Positions 9,870-18,984 of a DNA stretch of 64,000 nt are shown here, in pieces; positions within the stretch are counted from its first letter, which is position 1; the number at the start of each line of letters is the position of its first letter. Both the position numbers and the translations under genes were made by a program. The stretch is taken from positions 34,033-98,032 of the forward strand of contig DAHUZS010000114.1 of NCBI GenBank assembly GCA_027315045.1, in the 5' to 3' direction. The notes beneath the pieces are model-generated. The model was not told the DNA's origin. It saw only the letters and a program-made list of their open reading frames with translations, and ran no database searches. Origin of the DNA: Acidimicrobiaceae bacterium. Its GTDB lineage: Bacteria > Actinomycetota > Acidimicrobiia > Acidimicrobiales > RAAP-2.

Positions 9870-11021
9870 TCAGGACAGCGCGCTCCGGCGGACCTTGCCC
9901 GAGGCGGTCCGGGGGAGCGAGGCGACGAGGACCAGCTCCTTGGGCCCCGCCCACGGGGCGAGGTGCTCGCCGGCCAGCCCGGCCAACTCGCCGAGGGAGG
10001 GGGGATCGGCGTCGTCGACCGGCACCACCCAGGCCACCACCCGCTCGCCCCACTCGGGGTCGGGGCGCTTCCACACCGCCACCTCGCGGACCTTGGGGTG
10101 GCCGGCCAGGACCATCTCGACCTCGCCCGGCCAGACCTTCTCGGCCCCAGTGACCACGATCTCGGCCAACCGGCCGTCGACCACGAGGCGCCCGTCGTCG
10201 TCGAGGTGCCCACCGTCGCCGGTGGCCAGCCAGCCCCCGGTGCCGCCGGGGCCGGGCACGGTCGGGTCGGTGCCGTCGCGGTAGGCCCGCAGCTGCATGG
10301 GGCACCGGAGGAGGATCTCGCCGGGGGCCCCGCCCTCGGCCACGCCGGTCCCGAAGCCGACCTCGACCCCCTCGAGGGGCACCCCGTCGTAGACGACCCC
10401 CGAGCCAGTCTCGGTCATCCCGTAGGTGGTGACCACATTGTCCGGCAGGTCCCGGGGCGCCGCGGCCCCGCCGAGGACGATGCAGCGGAACACCGCGGGG
10501 TCCAGGCGACCGAGCGCGGTGGCCACCAAAGAGACGTGGGTGGCCCGGCCCCTTCGGCCAAGCGATTCGACGACCGAGGCGTCGAAGGCCGCCAGGACCT
10601 CGAGGGGGGTCGCGGTGAGCAGGGCCCGGGTCACGACCGAGAGCCCCCCGATGTGGGCCAGCGGCAGGCAGCACAGCCACCTGGAGGTGGCCGGGTCGGC
10701 GTGCACCGCCTTGGAGGTGGCCCGGGCCGAGGTGGCCACCGCGTGGTGGGTCAGGACCGCCGCCTTGCGCCGGCCGAGCGATCCGGAGGTCGCGACGACG
10801 AGCGCGTCGCCCGGCTCGACCCCCCGGCCCCCGGTGAGCCGGCGCTCCCCGTCGGCGTCGAGGAGGACCGATGGGGCGAGCACCGCCACCAGCTCGGCCG
10901 CGGCCGGTGCGGGGAGCCGGCGGTCGAGCACGCAGGCGGCGTCGCCGCGCTCCCAGACGCGCACCAGCGCGTCGACGAACGCCGGCCCGCCGTCGAGGTC
11001 CAGGGCAACGAGGTCGGGCAT
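9870..11021 (-). CDS. menE: o-Succinylbenzoate--CoA ligase
   Basis: The 383-residue protein is an acyl-adenylate-forming enzyme. It has the AMP-binding loop ATSGSLGRRKA, the motif TTYGMTETGSG, the TGDGGHLDDDGRLVVDGR hinge region and the C-terminal catalytic lysine in RTASGKVRRSAL. It activates o-succinylbenzoate to its CoA thioester in menaquinone synthesis. Assignment to MenE rather than another ligase rests on its short length and on its position head-to-head with menB and next to menA, menH and menD. The ATG at 11021 is about 11 bases after TACGCT on the minus strand. Confidence 0.88.
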   Translation of the reverse strand: MPDLVALDLDGGPAFVDALVRVWERGDAACVLDRRLPAPAAAELVAVLAPSVLLDADGERRLTGGRGVEPGDALVVATSGSLGRRKAAVLTHHAVATSARATSKAVHADPATSRWLCCLPLAHIGGLSVVTRALLTATPLEVLAAFDASVVESLGRRGRATHVSLVATALGRLDPAVFRCIVLGGAAAPRDLPDNVVTTYGMTETGSGVVYDGVPLEGVEVGFGTGVAEGGAPGEILLRCPMQLRAYRDGTDPTVPGPGGTGGWLATGDGGHLDDDGRLVVDGRLAEIVVTGAEKVWPGEVEMVLAGHPKVREVAVWKRPDPEWGERVVAWVVPVDDADPPSLGELAGLAGEHLAPWAGPKELVLVASLPRTASGKVRRSALS

Positions 11022-11031
11022 CTAGGCCCGG

Positions 11032-11038
11032 TAGCGTA
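11032..11038. promoter_or_regulatory. Shared symmetric -10 between menE and menB
   Basis: The heptamer TAGCGTA serves both directions. The plus strand reads TAGCGT eight bases before the menB GTG; the minus strand reads TACGCT about 11 bases before the menE ATG. The two -10 elements overlap in five of six positions within a 24-bp intergenic space. Confidence 0.55.
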
Positions 11039-11045
11039 GGGCGGC

Positions 11046-11945
11046 GTGGCCGAGCCCCCCGCACCGAGCTTTCGAGTCCACCCTGACCCCCTCGACGAGC
11101 TGCGCTCGCTCCCGGCGCCGGACTGGGAGCGGCGGGGGGCATACCGGGACATCCGCTGCGAGGTGGCCGAGGGGATGGCCCGGATCACCATCTGCCGGCC
11201 CGAGGTCCGCAACGCCTTCCGGCCCGAGACCCTCGACGAGTTGACGGCGGTGTTCGGGGCGGCGCGGGACGACCCCGACGTCGGCACGATCATCCTCACC
11301 GGCGAGGGGCCCGACGCCTTCTGCTCCGGCGGCGACCAGCGGATCCGCGGCGACGACGGCTACCTGGGCGGCGACGACGTGGCCCGGCGGGGGATCGGCC
11401 GGCTGAACGTGCTCGACCTGCAGATCCTCATCCGCCGGATCCCCAAACCGGTCGTGGCCAGTGTCGCCGGCTACGCCATCGGCGGCGGCCACGTGCTGCA
11501 CCTGGTCTGCGACCTCACGATCGCCGCCGACAACGCCCGGTTCGGCCAGACCGGTCCCAAGGTCGGGAGTTTCGATGGCGGGTACGGCTCGGGCCTCCTG
11601 GCCCGCACCGTCGGCCTCAAGCGGGCCAAGGAGATCTGGTTCCTCTGTCGCGAGTACGACGCCGCCCAGGCCTTCGAGTGGGGGCTGGCCAACACGGTCG
11701 TCCCCCTGGCGCGCCTGGAGGCCGAGACGGTGGCCTGGTGCCGCCGGATGCTCATGCTCTCGCCCATCGCGCTGCGGATGCTGAAGGCCGGCTTCAACGC
11801 GGCCGACGACGGGCTGGCCGGCGTCCAGCAGCTGGCCGGGGACGCCACCATGCTCTTCTACATGACCGAGGAGGGCCAAGAGGGGCGCAACGCCTACGTC
11901 GAGCGTCGCCCCCCGGACTTCTCGCGCTTCCCGCGTCGGCCGTGA
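11046..11945 (+). CDS. menB: 1,4-Dihydroxy-2-naphthoyl-CoA synthase
   Basis: A 299-residue crotonase-fold enzyme that closes the second ring of the naphthoquinone from o-succinylbenzoyl-CoA. It has [16 protein letters not shown], the oxyanion-hole segment [29 protein letters not shown], the catalytic loop [13 protein letters not shown] and the family C-terminus [12 protein letters not shown]. All are typical of MenB. The GTG start is leaderless, eight bases after TAGCGT. Its stop overlaps the menA start (GTGA), so menA is translationally coupled. Confidence 0.95.
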   Translation: MAEPPAPSFRVHPDPLDELRSLPAPDWERRGAYRDIRCEVAEGMARITICRPEVRNAFRPETLDELTAVFGAARDDPDVGTIILTGEGPDAFCSGGDQRIRGDDGYLGGDDVARRGIGRLNVLDLQILIRRIPKPVVASVAGYAIGGGHVLHLVCDLTIAADNARFGQTGPKVGSFDGGYGSGLLARTVGLKRAKEIWFLCREYDAAQAFEWGLANTVVPLARLEAETVAWCRRMLMLSPIALRMLKAGFNAADDGLAGVQQLAGDATMLFYMTEEGQEGRNAYVERRPPDFSRFPRRP

Positions 11946-12850
11946 CCGAGGTGTCGGCCGGGGCCGGCACGCCGCCGAGGGGCCGGGGGCGGCTCTGGGT
12001 GGCCGGCGCCCGGCCGCGCACCCTGGCCGCGGCGGCCGTCCCGGTCGCGGTGGGCACCGCCGTCGGCCGGATCTCCTCGCCCGGCGGGGTCCTGTGGTGG
12101 CGGGCCGCCTGCGCGTTGGCGGTGGCGGTCCTGGTCCAGGTTGGCACCAACTACGCCAACGACTACTCCGACGGGGTCCGGGGCTCGGACAACGAGCGGG
12201 TGGGCCCGCTGCGGCTGACCTCCTCGGGGCTGGCCACCCCGAGCCAGGTGCGGGCGGCGGCGATCGTCTCCTTCGCGCTGGCCGGCGCCGCCGGCCTGGC
12301 GTTGGCCGCGACGGTCGGGTGGTGGCTGGTCGCCGTCGGGCTCAGCTGCGTCGCTGCCGGCTGGCTGTACACCGGCGGCCCCCACCCCTACGGCTACCTC
12401 GGGCTGGGGGAGGTCTTTGTCTTCGTCTACTTCGGCCTGGTGGCCACGGCCGGCGCGGCCTTCGTCCAGCACGGCCGGCTGAGCGCGGCGGCGGTAGCCG
12501 CCTCGGTCCCGGTCGGCCTGCTCTCGGTCGCGCTGCTCGAGTCGAACAACCTGCGCGACGTCGAGGGTGACGCGGCGGTCGGGAAGCGCACCCTGGCGGT
12601 CCGGGTCGGCCTGACCCGGGCAAGGTGGCTGTACGTGTGCTCGGTCGCCCTGGCCCTGGCGTCGGTCGGCCTGGTGGCCTGGTGGCGGCCGGCAGCCCTG
12701 CTGGCGCTGGCCGCCGCCCCCCTCGCACTGCGCCCGTGCACCCTCGCCACGGGGAACGCCTCGGGCCGCGAGCTCTTGCCGGTGCTCTCGGGGACCGGGC
12801 GGCTCCAGCTGGCCGTCGGGGCCCTCCTCGTGCTCGGCCTCTCGTTGTGA
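11942..12850 (+). CDS. menA: 1,4-Dihydroxy-2-naphthoate polyprenyltransferase
   Basis: A 302-residue integral membrane prenyltransferase of the UbiA superfamily that attaches the isoprenoid tail to dihydroxynaphthoate. The first prenyl-diphosphate motif is [19 protein letters not shown] and the second is [20 protein letters not shown]. Eight or nine hydrophobic helices are visible. The GTG at 11942 overlaps the menB stop by four bases. The gene ends five bases from the convergent menH stop, with no obvious terminator between them. Confidence 0.94.
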   Translation: MTEVSAGAGTPPRGRGRLWVAGARPRTLAAAAVPVAVGTAVGRISSPGGVLWWRAACALAVAVLVQVGTNYANDYSDGVRGSDNERVGPLRLTSSGLATPSQVRAAAIVSFALAGAAGLALAATVGWWLVAVGLSCVAAGWLYTGGPHPYGYLGLGEVFVFVYFGLVATAGAAFVQHGRLSAAAVAASVPVGLLSVALLESNNLRDVEGDAAVGKRTLAVRVGLTRARWLYVCSVALALASVGLVAWWRPAALLALAAAPLALRPCTLATGNASGRELLPVLSGTGRLQLAVGALLVLGLSL

Positions 12851-12854
12851 GCGC

Positions 12855-13616
12855 TCAGTCGGCGCCCGGGACGTGATCGAGCCAGGACGAGACGATGGCC
12901 GCGCTGAGCGCGGGCTGCTCCAGATGGAGCGCATGGCCGGCCCCGGGCACCACCGCCAGGGTGCCGCCGCTCGCAACCGCGAGCCGGGCCCCGAGGGCCT
13001 GGTAGCGCGGGTCGGTCGCCCCGGTCAGCACGAGGACCGGCATGGTCAGCTCGCCGAGCCGGTCCCACAACGGTTCCTGGGTCCCGGCCCCGGCCAGCCG
13101 GAGGCTGGAGGCCAGGCCGGCCGGGGTGTTGCGGCGGCGCTCGTCGGCCCCGGTGGCCCGCAGGGTCGCGAACATCGGTGCAGCCAGCCATCGGGCCACG
13201 AAGTCCGAGACGTCGGCCGCCGCCGCCAGCTCGTCGGCCAGCTGTTCGTCGCGGTGCCGCCGGCGGGCCCGCGCCTCGAGGTCCTCGATGCCGGCGGTCC
13301 CACTGAGGAGGACCAGCCGCGCCACCCGGCCCGGGGCGCCGAGGGCGGCGTGGAGGGCGAAGCGGGCGCCGAGCGAGTAGCCGAGGAGGTCGACCGGCCC
13401 CGGCCCGCCCGCCTCGAGCACCAGTTCGCCCCCGGCCACCAGGTCGGCCTCGACCCCGGCGGAGCCACCGTGGCCCGGGAGGTCGACGGCGACGACGCGG
13501 CGGCCCCGCCCGACGAGCGCGCCGAAGGGGCCCCACAGCCGGCCGGTCTGGGTGAAGCCGTGCGCCAGGACCAGCGTCGGACCGGTCCCGGTCGTCTCGG
13601 CGTGCAGGGGGCCCAC
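12855..13616 (-). CDS. menH: Alpha/beta hydrolase, probable SHCHC synthase
   Basis: A 253-residue alpha/beta hydrolase with the HG oxyanion motif LVLAHGFTQTGRLW, VDLPGHGGS, the nucleophile elbow GYSLGARFAL (Ser81), an acidic residue in LTGATDPRY and the histidine in PGAGHALHLEQP. The elbow resembles MenH, which removes pyruvate from the MenD product. The assignment leans on its place between menA and menD; other hydrolases share the motifs. The GTG start is only five bases from the divergent menD start. A minus-strand TACGCT eight bases upstream, inside the menD coding region, would make it leaderless. Confidence 0.75.
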   Translation of the reverse strand: MGPLHAETTGTGPTLVLAHGFTQTGRLWGPFGALVGRGRRVVAVDLPGHGGSAGVEADLVAGGELVLEAGGPGPVDLLGYSLGARFALHAALGAPGRVARLVLLSGTAGIEDLEARARRRHRDEQLADELAAAADVSDFVARWLAAPMFATLRATGADERRRNTPAGLASSLRLAGAGTQEPLWDRLGELTMPVLVLTGATDPRYQALGARLAVASGGTLAVVPGAGHALHLEQPALSAAIVSSWLDHVPGAD

Positions 13617-13621
13617 CGCCG

Positions 13622-15334
13622 GTGAGCGTACCGATCGGCGACGTCCAGGCCACCTTTGCCGCCACCTTGGTGGACGAGTGGGTGGCCGCGGGCCTGCGGC
13701 ACGCGGTGCTCTGCCCGGGGTCCCGCTCCACCCCCCTTGCCCTGGCCCTGGCCGAGCGGTGGGAGGTCAACCTCCACGTCCGGCTGGACGAGCGGGGGGC
13801 GTGCTTCTTCGCGATCGGCCTGGGGGTGGCCACCGGCTTGCCTGCGGTGGTCTGCACCACGAGCGGGACCGCCGCCGCCGAGCTCCACGCCGGGGTGGTG
13901 GAGGCCAGCCACGCCCGGGTCCCCCTCATCGTGTGCACCGCCGACCGTCCGCCGCGGCTGCACCACGTGGGGGCGCCCCAGACGATCGAGCAGGTCGGCC
14001 TGTACGGGTCGGCGCCCCGGCGCTCGTTCGACCCCGGCGTGCCGCGCGACGCCGACCGCGGGTGGTGGCGCCGGCTCGCGGCGGGGTCGTTCCGAGCTGC
14101 GGTCGAGGGAGCCGGGCCGGTCCACCTCAACTTGGCTTTCGAGGAGCCGCTCGTGGGGTCGGCCGGGGCGCTCCCCCCGCCGGCGCCCCGGCCGGCGGCG
14201 ACCGGGTCCCGGCCCGTTCCGGCGCCGGCCGAGGGGGACTGGTGGCGGCGCCGGGGTCTGATCCTGGCCGGGGCCGGGGCCCCGGCGGCGACCCTCGGAC
14301 TGGCCGAGCGCCTGGGTTGGCCGGTCTTGGCCGACCCGATCTCTGGGCTCCGACTGCGCCAGCGGGCGGTGGTCGGGGCGGCCGACGCCGTGCTGCGCGA
14401 CCCGGCGGCCCGCGCCGCGCTCGCCGCCGAGGTGGTCCTGGTGGTCGGGCGCCCGTGGGCGTCGAGGGTGGTAGCGGAGTTCGTCGAGTCGAGCGGCCGG
14501 GCCGGGGCCGAGGTGGTGGCGGTCGGCGAGGTGCTCGACGACCCGGCCCGGGTGGTCGGGCGGTTCCACCGGGCCGACCCCGGGGCGTTCTTCGACCGTC
14601 TCGACCCCGCTTGGAGCGGGCGCGACGACCGCTGGCGCGACCGTTGGGAACGGGCCGAGGCGCTGGCCCAGCGGGCCATCGACGCGACCCTGGTCGCCGA
14701 TCCTCTGGCAAGCGGTGGACGGGCCACCGAGCCCGGCGTCGCCCGCCACCTCTTCGGCACCCTCGAGCGGCCGAGCGTCCTGTTCGTGTCGTCGTCGATG
14801 CCGGTCCGGGACCTCGAGTGGTTCGGGGCGCCGCGCCCGGACCCCCCGCGGGTGCTGGCCAACCGGGGCGCGAACGGGATCGACGGCGTCACCTCGAGCG
14901 CCCTCGGCGTGGCGGCCGGCCAGGACGCCCCGGTGGTGTGCCTGCTCGGCGACCTGGCCTTCCTGCACGACGCCTCGGCGCTGGCCGGCCTGGGGGAGCG
15001 GCGGGGCTCGTGCACCCTGGTGGTGCTGGACAACGGCGGGGGCGGGATCTTCAGCTTCCTGCCCCAGGCCGACGCCCTCGCGCCGGCGCGGTTCGAGCAG
15101 GTGTTCGGTACCGCCCCGTCGGTCTCGGTCCCAGCCGTCGGGCGTGGGTTCTCCCTCCCGGTGGCCGAGGTGGCCACTTTGGGCGAGCTCGACACCGCAC
15201 TCGGACGCTTCGTCGGGGTCGAGCCGTGCGCGCTGGTGCGGGTCGCGGTGCCCGACCGGGTGCAGAACCGGGCCCTGCACGACCGGCTGCATGTCGCGGT
15301 GGCCGGGGCGCTGCGGGCCGGACTCCTGCGATAA
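13622..15334 (+). CDS. menD: 2-Succinyl-5-enolpyruvyl-6-hydroxy-3-cyclohexene-1-carboxylate synthase
   Basis: A 570-residue thiamine diphosphate enzyme that commits isochorismate to menaquinone. It shows LCPGSRSTPLALALA at the N-terminus, the catalytic glutamate region LDERGACFFAIGLG, TTSGTAAAELHAGVVEA and the cofactor motif LLGDLAFLHD ending in VLDNGGGGIFSFLPQ. Length and motif order match MenD. The GTG at 13622 is five bases from the divergent menH start. The isochorismate synthase (menF) and o-succinylbenzoate synthase (menC) genes are not in this window. Confidence 0.95.
   Translation: MSVPIGDVQATFAATLVDEWVAAGLRHAVLCPGSRSTPLALALAERWEVNLHVRLDERGACFFAIGLGVATGLPAVVCTTSGTAAAELHAGVVEASHARVPLIVCTADRPPRLHHVGAPQTIEQVGLYGSAPRRSFDPGVPRDADRGWWRRLAAGSFRAAVEGAGPVHLNLAFEEPLVGSAGALPPPAPRPAATGSRPVPAPAEGDWWRRRGLILAGAGAPAATLGLAERLGWPVLADPISGLRLRQRAVVGAADAVLRDPAARAALAAEVVLVVGRPWASRVVAEFVESSGRAGAEVVAVGEVLDDPARVVGRFHRADPGAFFDRLDPAWSGRDDRWRDRWERAEALAQRAIDATLVADPLASGGRATEPGVARHLFGTLERPSVLFVSSSMPVRDLEWFGAPRPDPPRVLANRGANGIDGVTSSALGVAAGQDAPVVCLLGDLAFLHDASALAGLGERRGSCTLVVLDNGGGGIFSFLPQADALAPARFEQVFGTAPSVSVPAVGRGFSLPVAEVATLGELDTALGRFVGVEPCALVRVAVPDRVQNRALHDRLHVAVAGALRAGLLR
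13625..13630 (-). promoter_or_regulatory. -10 element (TACGCT) of menH inside the menD start
   Basis: The minus strand reads TACGCT, eight bases, then the menH GTG. The element lies in codons 2-3 of menD, so the two transcription units interlock. Confidence 0.4.
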
Positions 15335-15369
15335 CGCACGCCGCAGGCTGGTCGTGGAACCATTTCGGT

Positions 15370-16497
15370 GTGGATCGCTCTGCGTGGGAGGAGGCGGGGA
15401 TCTATGACCCCGCCGCCGCCGCCGCCCCCGAACGCCTCGAGCTCCTCGAGTACCTGACCCGCCAGGGCGCCGGCCTCGACCAGATGGTCGAGGCGATGCG
15501 CCTCGACAGCCTCCCGGCGCTGGCCGGCCAGCTCCTGCGGCTCCGGTCGACCCCGAGGGTCCCGATCGGCGTCCTGGCCACCCGGTGCGGCGCCACCGTC
15601 GAGATGGTGGAGCGGCTCATGCTGGCGGCCGGCCTCCCGGCCGACGCCACGAGCGAGCTCCCGGCCGACATGGACGCGCTCGTCTCGGCCTTCGTGTCCG
15701 GCGCGGCCCTCATGGGCGAGGGCCCGGTCCTCGCTTTCACCCGGGTGCTCGGCTCGGCCGCCATCCAGGTCGCCGAGTCGGCCGTGGCCCTCTTTTACTC
15801 CGAGCTCGGCCCGGGCACCGACCGGGCGCCCCACAGCGAGCTGGCCCGGGCCCACATGTCCGAGCGGGCCACCCTGGCCTTCAACGCCGTGCCCGAAGCG
15901 TTCTCGCGCCTGCTCGTGGCCCAGTTCGACCGGGCCGTCCGCCGGGCGGTGCTCACCCGGGGACCGGCGTACTCGGCCGAGGGCGAGGAGTTCGACTCCG
16001 ACCGCGAGCGCGTCGCGCTCGGCTTCGTCGACCTGGTCGGCTCGACCGCCTGGGCGAACCAGATCGACCTGCGCGAGCAGAGCCTGGCCCTCGCCCGTTT
16101 CGAGTCGGCGGCGTGGTCGAGCGCGGTCCTGGCCGGCGGGCGGGTGGTGAAGATGATCGGCGACGAGGCGTTCTTCGCCGCCCCGAGCGTCGAGGCGGCC
16201 TGCCGGATCGCCACCGAGGTCACCGCCGCGGTGGCCGACGATCCGGTGCTGCCGCCGGCGCGCGGGGCGGTCGGGTTCGGGGCCGCCGGCTCGCGGGAGG
16301 GGGACTACTTCGGGCCGGTCGTGAACCTGGTCTCACGCCTGGTGAAGTCGGCCCGACCGGGCGCCGTGCTCCTGACCGCCGAGGCGGCGGCCGAGCTGCC
16401 GGCCGAGGGCTTCTCCCTCCGATCCATCGACGAGCTCGCGGTGCGCGGGCTCGACCACCCCGTTGCCGCTTTCGAGCTCGGCGTCGAAGGGTCCTGA
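15370..16497 (+). CDS. Class III adenylate/guanylate cyclase with N-terminal regulatory domain
   Basis: The C-terminal third (from about residue 215) is a class III cyclase catalytic domain: GFVDLVGSTAWANQ with metal-binding Asp221, GRVVKMIGDEAFF with Lys261 and the second metal Asp265, and GDYFGPVVNLVSRL with the transition-state Asn319 and Arg323. All key residues are present, so it should be active as a homodimer. The roughly 200-residue N-terminal part is helical and resembles the autoinhibitory regulatory domain of mycobacterial Rv1264-type cyclases; this match is by eye. No membrane segment is seen. The GTG at 15370 is my preferred start, but there is no strong ribosome binding site and the frame is open further upstream. 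Confidence 0.85.
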   Translation: MDRSAWEEAGIYDPAAAAAPERLELLEYLTRQGAGLDQMVEAMRLDSLPALAGQLLRLRSTPRVPIGVLATRCGATVEMVERLMLAAGLPADATSELPADMDALVSAFVSGAALMGEGPVLAFTRVLGSAAIQVAESAVALFYSELGPGTDRAPHSELARAHMSERATLAFNAVPEAFSRLLVAQFDRAVRRAVLTRGPAYSAEGEEFDSDRERVALGFVDLVGSTAWANQIDLREQSLALARFESAAWSSAVLAGGRVVKMIGDEAFFAAPSVEAACRIATEVTAAVADDPVLPPARGAVGFGAAGSREGDYFGPVVNLVSRLVKSARPGAVLLTAEAAAELPAEGFSLRSIDELAVRGLDHPVAAFELGVEGS

Positions 16498-16538
16498 GCG
16501 GGGCGGGGAACGCGTCGAGCTATGGCAGGCTTTTGACC

Positions 16539-17834
16539 GTGCCGACGCTCGTCGACGACCTCACGTTCCGCGGCCTCATCCACCAGCTCAGCGACCAGGC
16601 GCTCCTCGAGCGCCTCGACGCCGGCGGGCTGACCGCCTACGCCGGGTTCGACCCGTCGGCCTCCAGCCTCCACCACGGGAACCTCCTCCAGCTGTGCACC
16701 CTGCGGCGCCTGCAGCTGGCCGGGCACCGGCCGATCGCCCTCGCCGGGGGCGGCACCGGATTCATCGGCGACCCCTCGGGCAAGTCGGACGAGCGCAACC
16801 TCCTCGACCTCGACCATCTCGCCGCGAACGTCGAGGGGGTCCGTCCCCAGCTGGCCCGGCTGCTCGACTTCGAACCCTCGGCCGGCCCGACCCAGGCGCT
16901 GTTGGCCGACAACGCCAGCTGGCTCTACGACCTACCCCTCGTCACCTTCCTGCGCGACGTCGGCAAGCACGTGACCGTCAACCAGATGGTGAAGAAGGAC
17001 TCGGTCCGGGCCCGCTTAGAGCGCGCCGGCGAGGGGATCTCCTACAGCGAGTTCAGCTACATGCTGCTCCAGGCCTACGACTTCCTCCGCCTCCACCTCG
17101 ACGAGGGGTGCGACCTGCAGATCGGCGGCAGCGACCAGTGGGGCAACATCTCGCTCGGGGCCGAGGTGGTGGGCAAGGTGACCGGGGACAAGGTCTACGG
17201 GCTGACCACCCCCCTCGTCACCCGGCCCGACGGCGCCAAGTTCGGCAAGACGGTGGAGGGGGCGGTCTGGCTCGACCCCGCCCGGACCAGCCCGTACCGC
17301 TTCTACCAGTTCTTCTTGAACGTGGAGGATCGCAGCGTCGGCCAGTACCTGCGCTTCTACACCTTCTTCTCCCACGGCGAGATCGCCGCCCTCGACGCCG
17401 AGACCGAGGCACACCCCGAGCGGCGGGCCGCCCAGCGGGCGCTGGCCCGCTCGGTGTGCGAGCTGGTCCACGGCGAGGGCGAAGCGGCTCGGGCCGAGCG
17501 GGCCTCGGCGGCGTTGTTCGGGGCCGAGCTCTGCGAGCTCGACGAGTCGACGCTGCTCGAGGTGTTCGAGGACGCGCCGTCGAGCGCTATCTCGGCCCAG
17601 GCGCTGGCGGGCAACGGGTCGGGGACTCTCGACATCGTCGGCGCCCTCGTCCGTGCCGAGCTGTGCGGCTCGCTCAGCGAGGCCCGCCGGCTCGTCGCCG
17701 CCGGCGGGGCGTACCTCAACAACCAGCGGATCGACGATCCGTCGCGCCTGATCGGGTCGGGCGATCTCGTGGCCGGTCGCTACGTCGAGCTGCGCAAGGG
17801 CCGTCGCGACTACCACCTCCTCCGGGCGGAGTGA
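16539..17834 (+). CDS. tyrS: Tyrosyl-tRNA synthetase
   Basis: A 431-residue class I synthetase of the bacterial TyrRS type. The HIGH-equivalent is PSASSLHHGNL near residue 45, the tyrosine pocket includes GGSDQWGNISLG, and the KMSKS equivalent is GAKFGKT. The C-terminal S4-like RNA-binding domain reads ARRLVAAGGAYLNNQRI. The GTG start gives MPTLVDDLTFRGLI. A TATGGC at 16521-16526 may be the promoter with a very short leader. The stop overlaps the next gene by GTGA. Confidence 0.95.
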   Translation: MPTLVDDLTFRGLIHQLSDQALLERLDAGGLTAYAGFDPSASSLHHGNLLQLCTLRRLQLAGHRPIALAGGGTGFIGDPSGKSDERNLLDLDHLAANVEGVRPQLARLLDFEPSAGPTQALLADNASWLYDLPLVTFLRDVGKHVTVNQMVKKDSVRARLERAGEGISYSEFSYMLLQAYDFLRLHLDEGCDLQIGGSDQWGNISLGAEVVGKVTGDKVYGLTTPLVTRPDGAKFGKTVEGAVWLDPARTSPYRFYQFFLNVEDRSVGQYLRFYTFFSHGEIAALDAETEAHPERRAAQRALARSVCELVHGEGEAARAERASAALFGAELCELDESTLLEVFEDAPSSAISAQALAGNGSGTLDIVGALVRAELCGSLSEARRLVAAGGAYLNNQRIDDPSRLIGSGDLVAGRYVELRKGRRDYHLLRAE

Positions 17835-18355
17835 GCCGCCCCCCGGCCCGCTGGAGCGTGGTGGCGGCGGCGGTCGTCATCGTCGGCATCGGGGTCGGCG
17901 CCTACTTCGCCTACGGCCAGACCAATCACTCGGGCTCCCCGACCGCCCAGCTTCGTTCGTGGGTCGACGGCACCGACCTCGGCCAGTCGATCGGCATGGT
18001 GATGGGGGACGCGGCCCGGGTCCAGGTGGCCCTGGAGCAGCACAAGGCGGTCGGCGTCGTGCACACGGTCTGCGGGGTGCTGCTCACCGACGCCCAGTCG
18101 GCCAACGGTGAGCTGCCGACGCCCGACACCGAGCTCACGAACCTGTTGTCCTCGGGGTATGCGCTGGCCTACGACGCCGGGGGCGACTGCTACGACTCGG
18201 GCGGCACCAACCGGGCGCTCGTCGCCAAGGCCCTCAGGGAGCGCATCAAGGCCGAGGCCAAGCTGACCCAGGCCCTCGATTTGGTCGACCGCCTGCTCGG
18301 CTCGGTCCTGTCGACCACCACCACCACCCAGCCGCCGACGGGGATCTTGGGGTGA
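17831..18355 (+). CDS. Hypothetical single-pass membrane or secreted protein
   Basis: A 174-residue protein that begins with a basic stretch and one hydrophobic helix (about residues 8-28, WSVVAAAVVIVGIGVGAYFA), followed by an extracytoplasmic domain. The outer part is mostly helical and has two cysteines that could form a disulfide. The tail is threonine/proline-rich (STTTTTQPP). Function unknown. Its GTG overlaps the tyrS stop and its own stop overlaps the next GTG, so it sits in a coupled tyrS-hypothetical-flavin reductase unit. Confidence 0.7.
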   Translation: MSRPPARWSVVAAAVVIVGIGVGAYFAYGQTNHSGSPTAQLRSWVDGTDLGQSIGMVMGDAARVQVALEQHKAVGVVHTVCGVLLTDAQSANGELPTPDTELTNLLSSGYALAYDAGGDCYDSGGTNRALVAKALRERIKAEAKLTQALDLVDRLLGSVLSTTTTTQPPTGILG

Positions 18356-18912
18356 GCCCCGAGGCGGCCGGCCCGTTCCCCGGGCAAATGGACTCCGACG
18401 CCTACGACCGGCTGCGCCGTCGGATCCTGTGGTCCTTCCCCACCGGACTCTTCGTCGTGGGCTCGGCCGGGGAGCTCGACGGCGAGGTTCGCCACAACCT
18501 GATGACCGCCAACCTGGTGGTGCAGGTGGCCACGGACCCCAAGCTGGTGGCGGTGGCGGTGGAGGCCGGGGCGCTGACTGCCCGCCTGGTGAGGACGGGC
18601 CGCTCGTTCTCGGTCTCGGTCCTCGACCGGGCCGACCGCGCGGTCGTCCGGCGATTCGTCAAGGCGGTGACCGACGTGCGCTACGACTCCGGCGGCCGGC
18701 CCCAGAAGATGGCCGACGAGGAGGTCGTGGTGGCCGGGACCGGGGCGCCGATCCTGGCCCGAGCCGTGGCCTGGGTCGACTGCTCGCTGGCGGACCTCCT
18801 TGAGCTCGGCAGCCACGTGCTGGCCATCGGCGAGGTGGTCGGTGCCGGTGGGCGGCCCGAGGAGACCGAGATCCTCCGCATGGAGGACACGAAGATGCAC
18901 TACGGGGGTTGA
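18352..18912 (+). CDS. Flavin reductase-like FMN-binding protein
   Basis: The 186-residue protein resembles the flavin reductase-like (FMN-binding split barrel) family. It opens with WSFPTGLFVVGSAGELDGEVRHN, followed by LMTANLVVQVATDPKLVAVAV and RTGRSFSVSVLDRADRAVVRRF. These correspond to the FMN-phosphate and isoalloxazine-contacting strands. The partner oxygenase or substrate is unknown. It starts with a GTG overlapping the previous stop codon. The next gene is convergent. Confidence 0.8.
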   Translation: MSPEAAGPFPGQMDSDAYDRLRRRILWSFPTGLFVVGSAGELDGEVRHNLMTANLVVQVATDPKLVAVAVEAGALTARLVRTGRSFSVSVLDRADRAVVRRFVKAVTDVRYDSGGRPQKMADEEVVVAGTGAPILARAVAWVDCSLADLLELGSHVLAIGEVVGAGGRPEETEILRMEDTKMHYGG

Positions 18913-18984
18913 GCCGCGCCAGCCGAGGGGGGTCCGGGGTCGGCCCGGGCCGCCGGTCGCCCCGGGCGGTGCCCGCCAAGGTGG

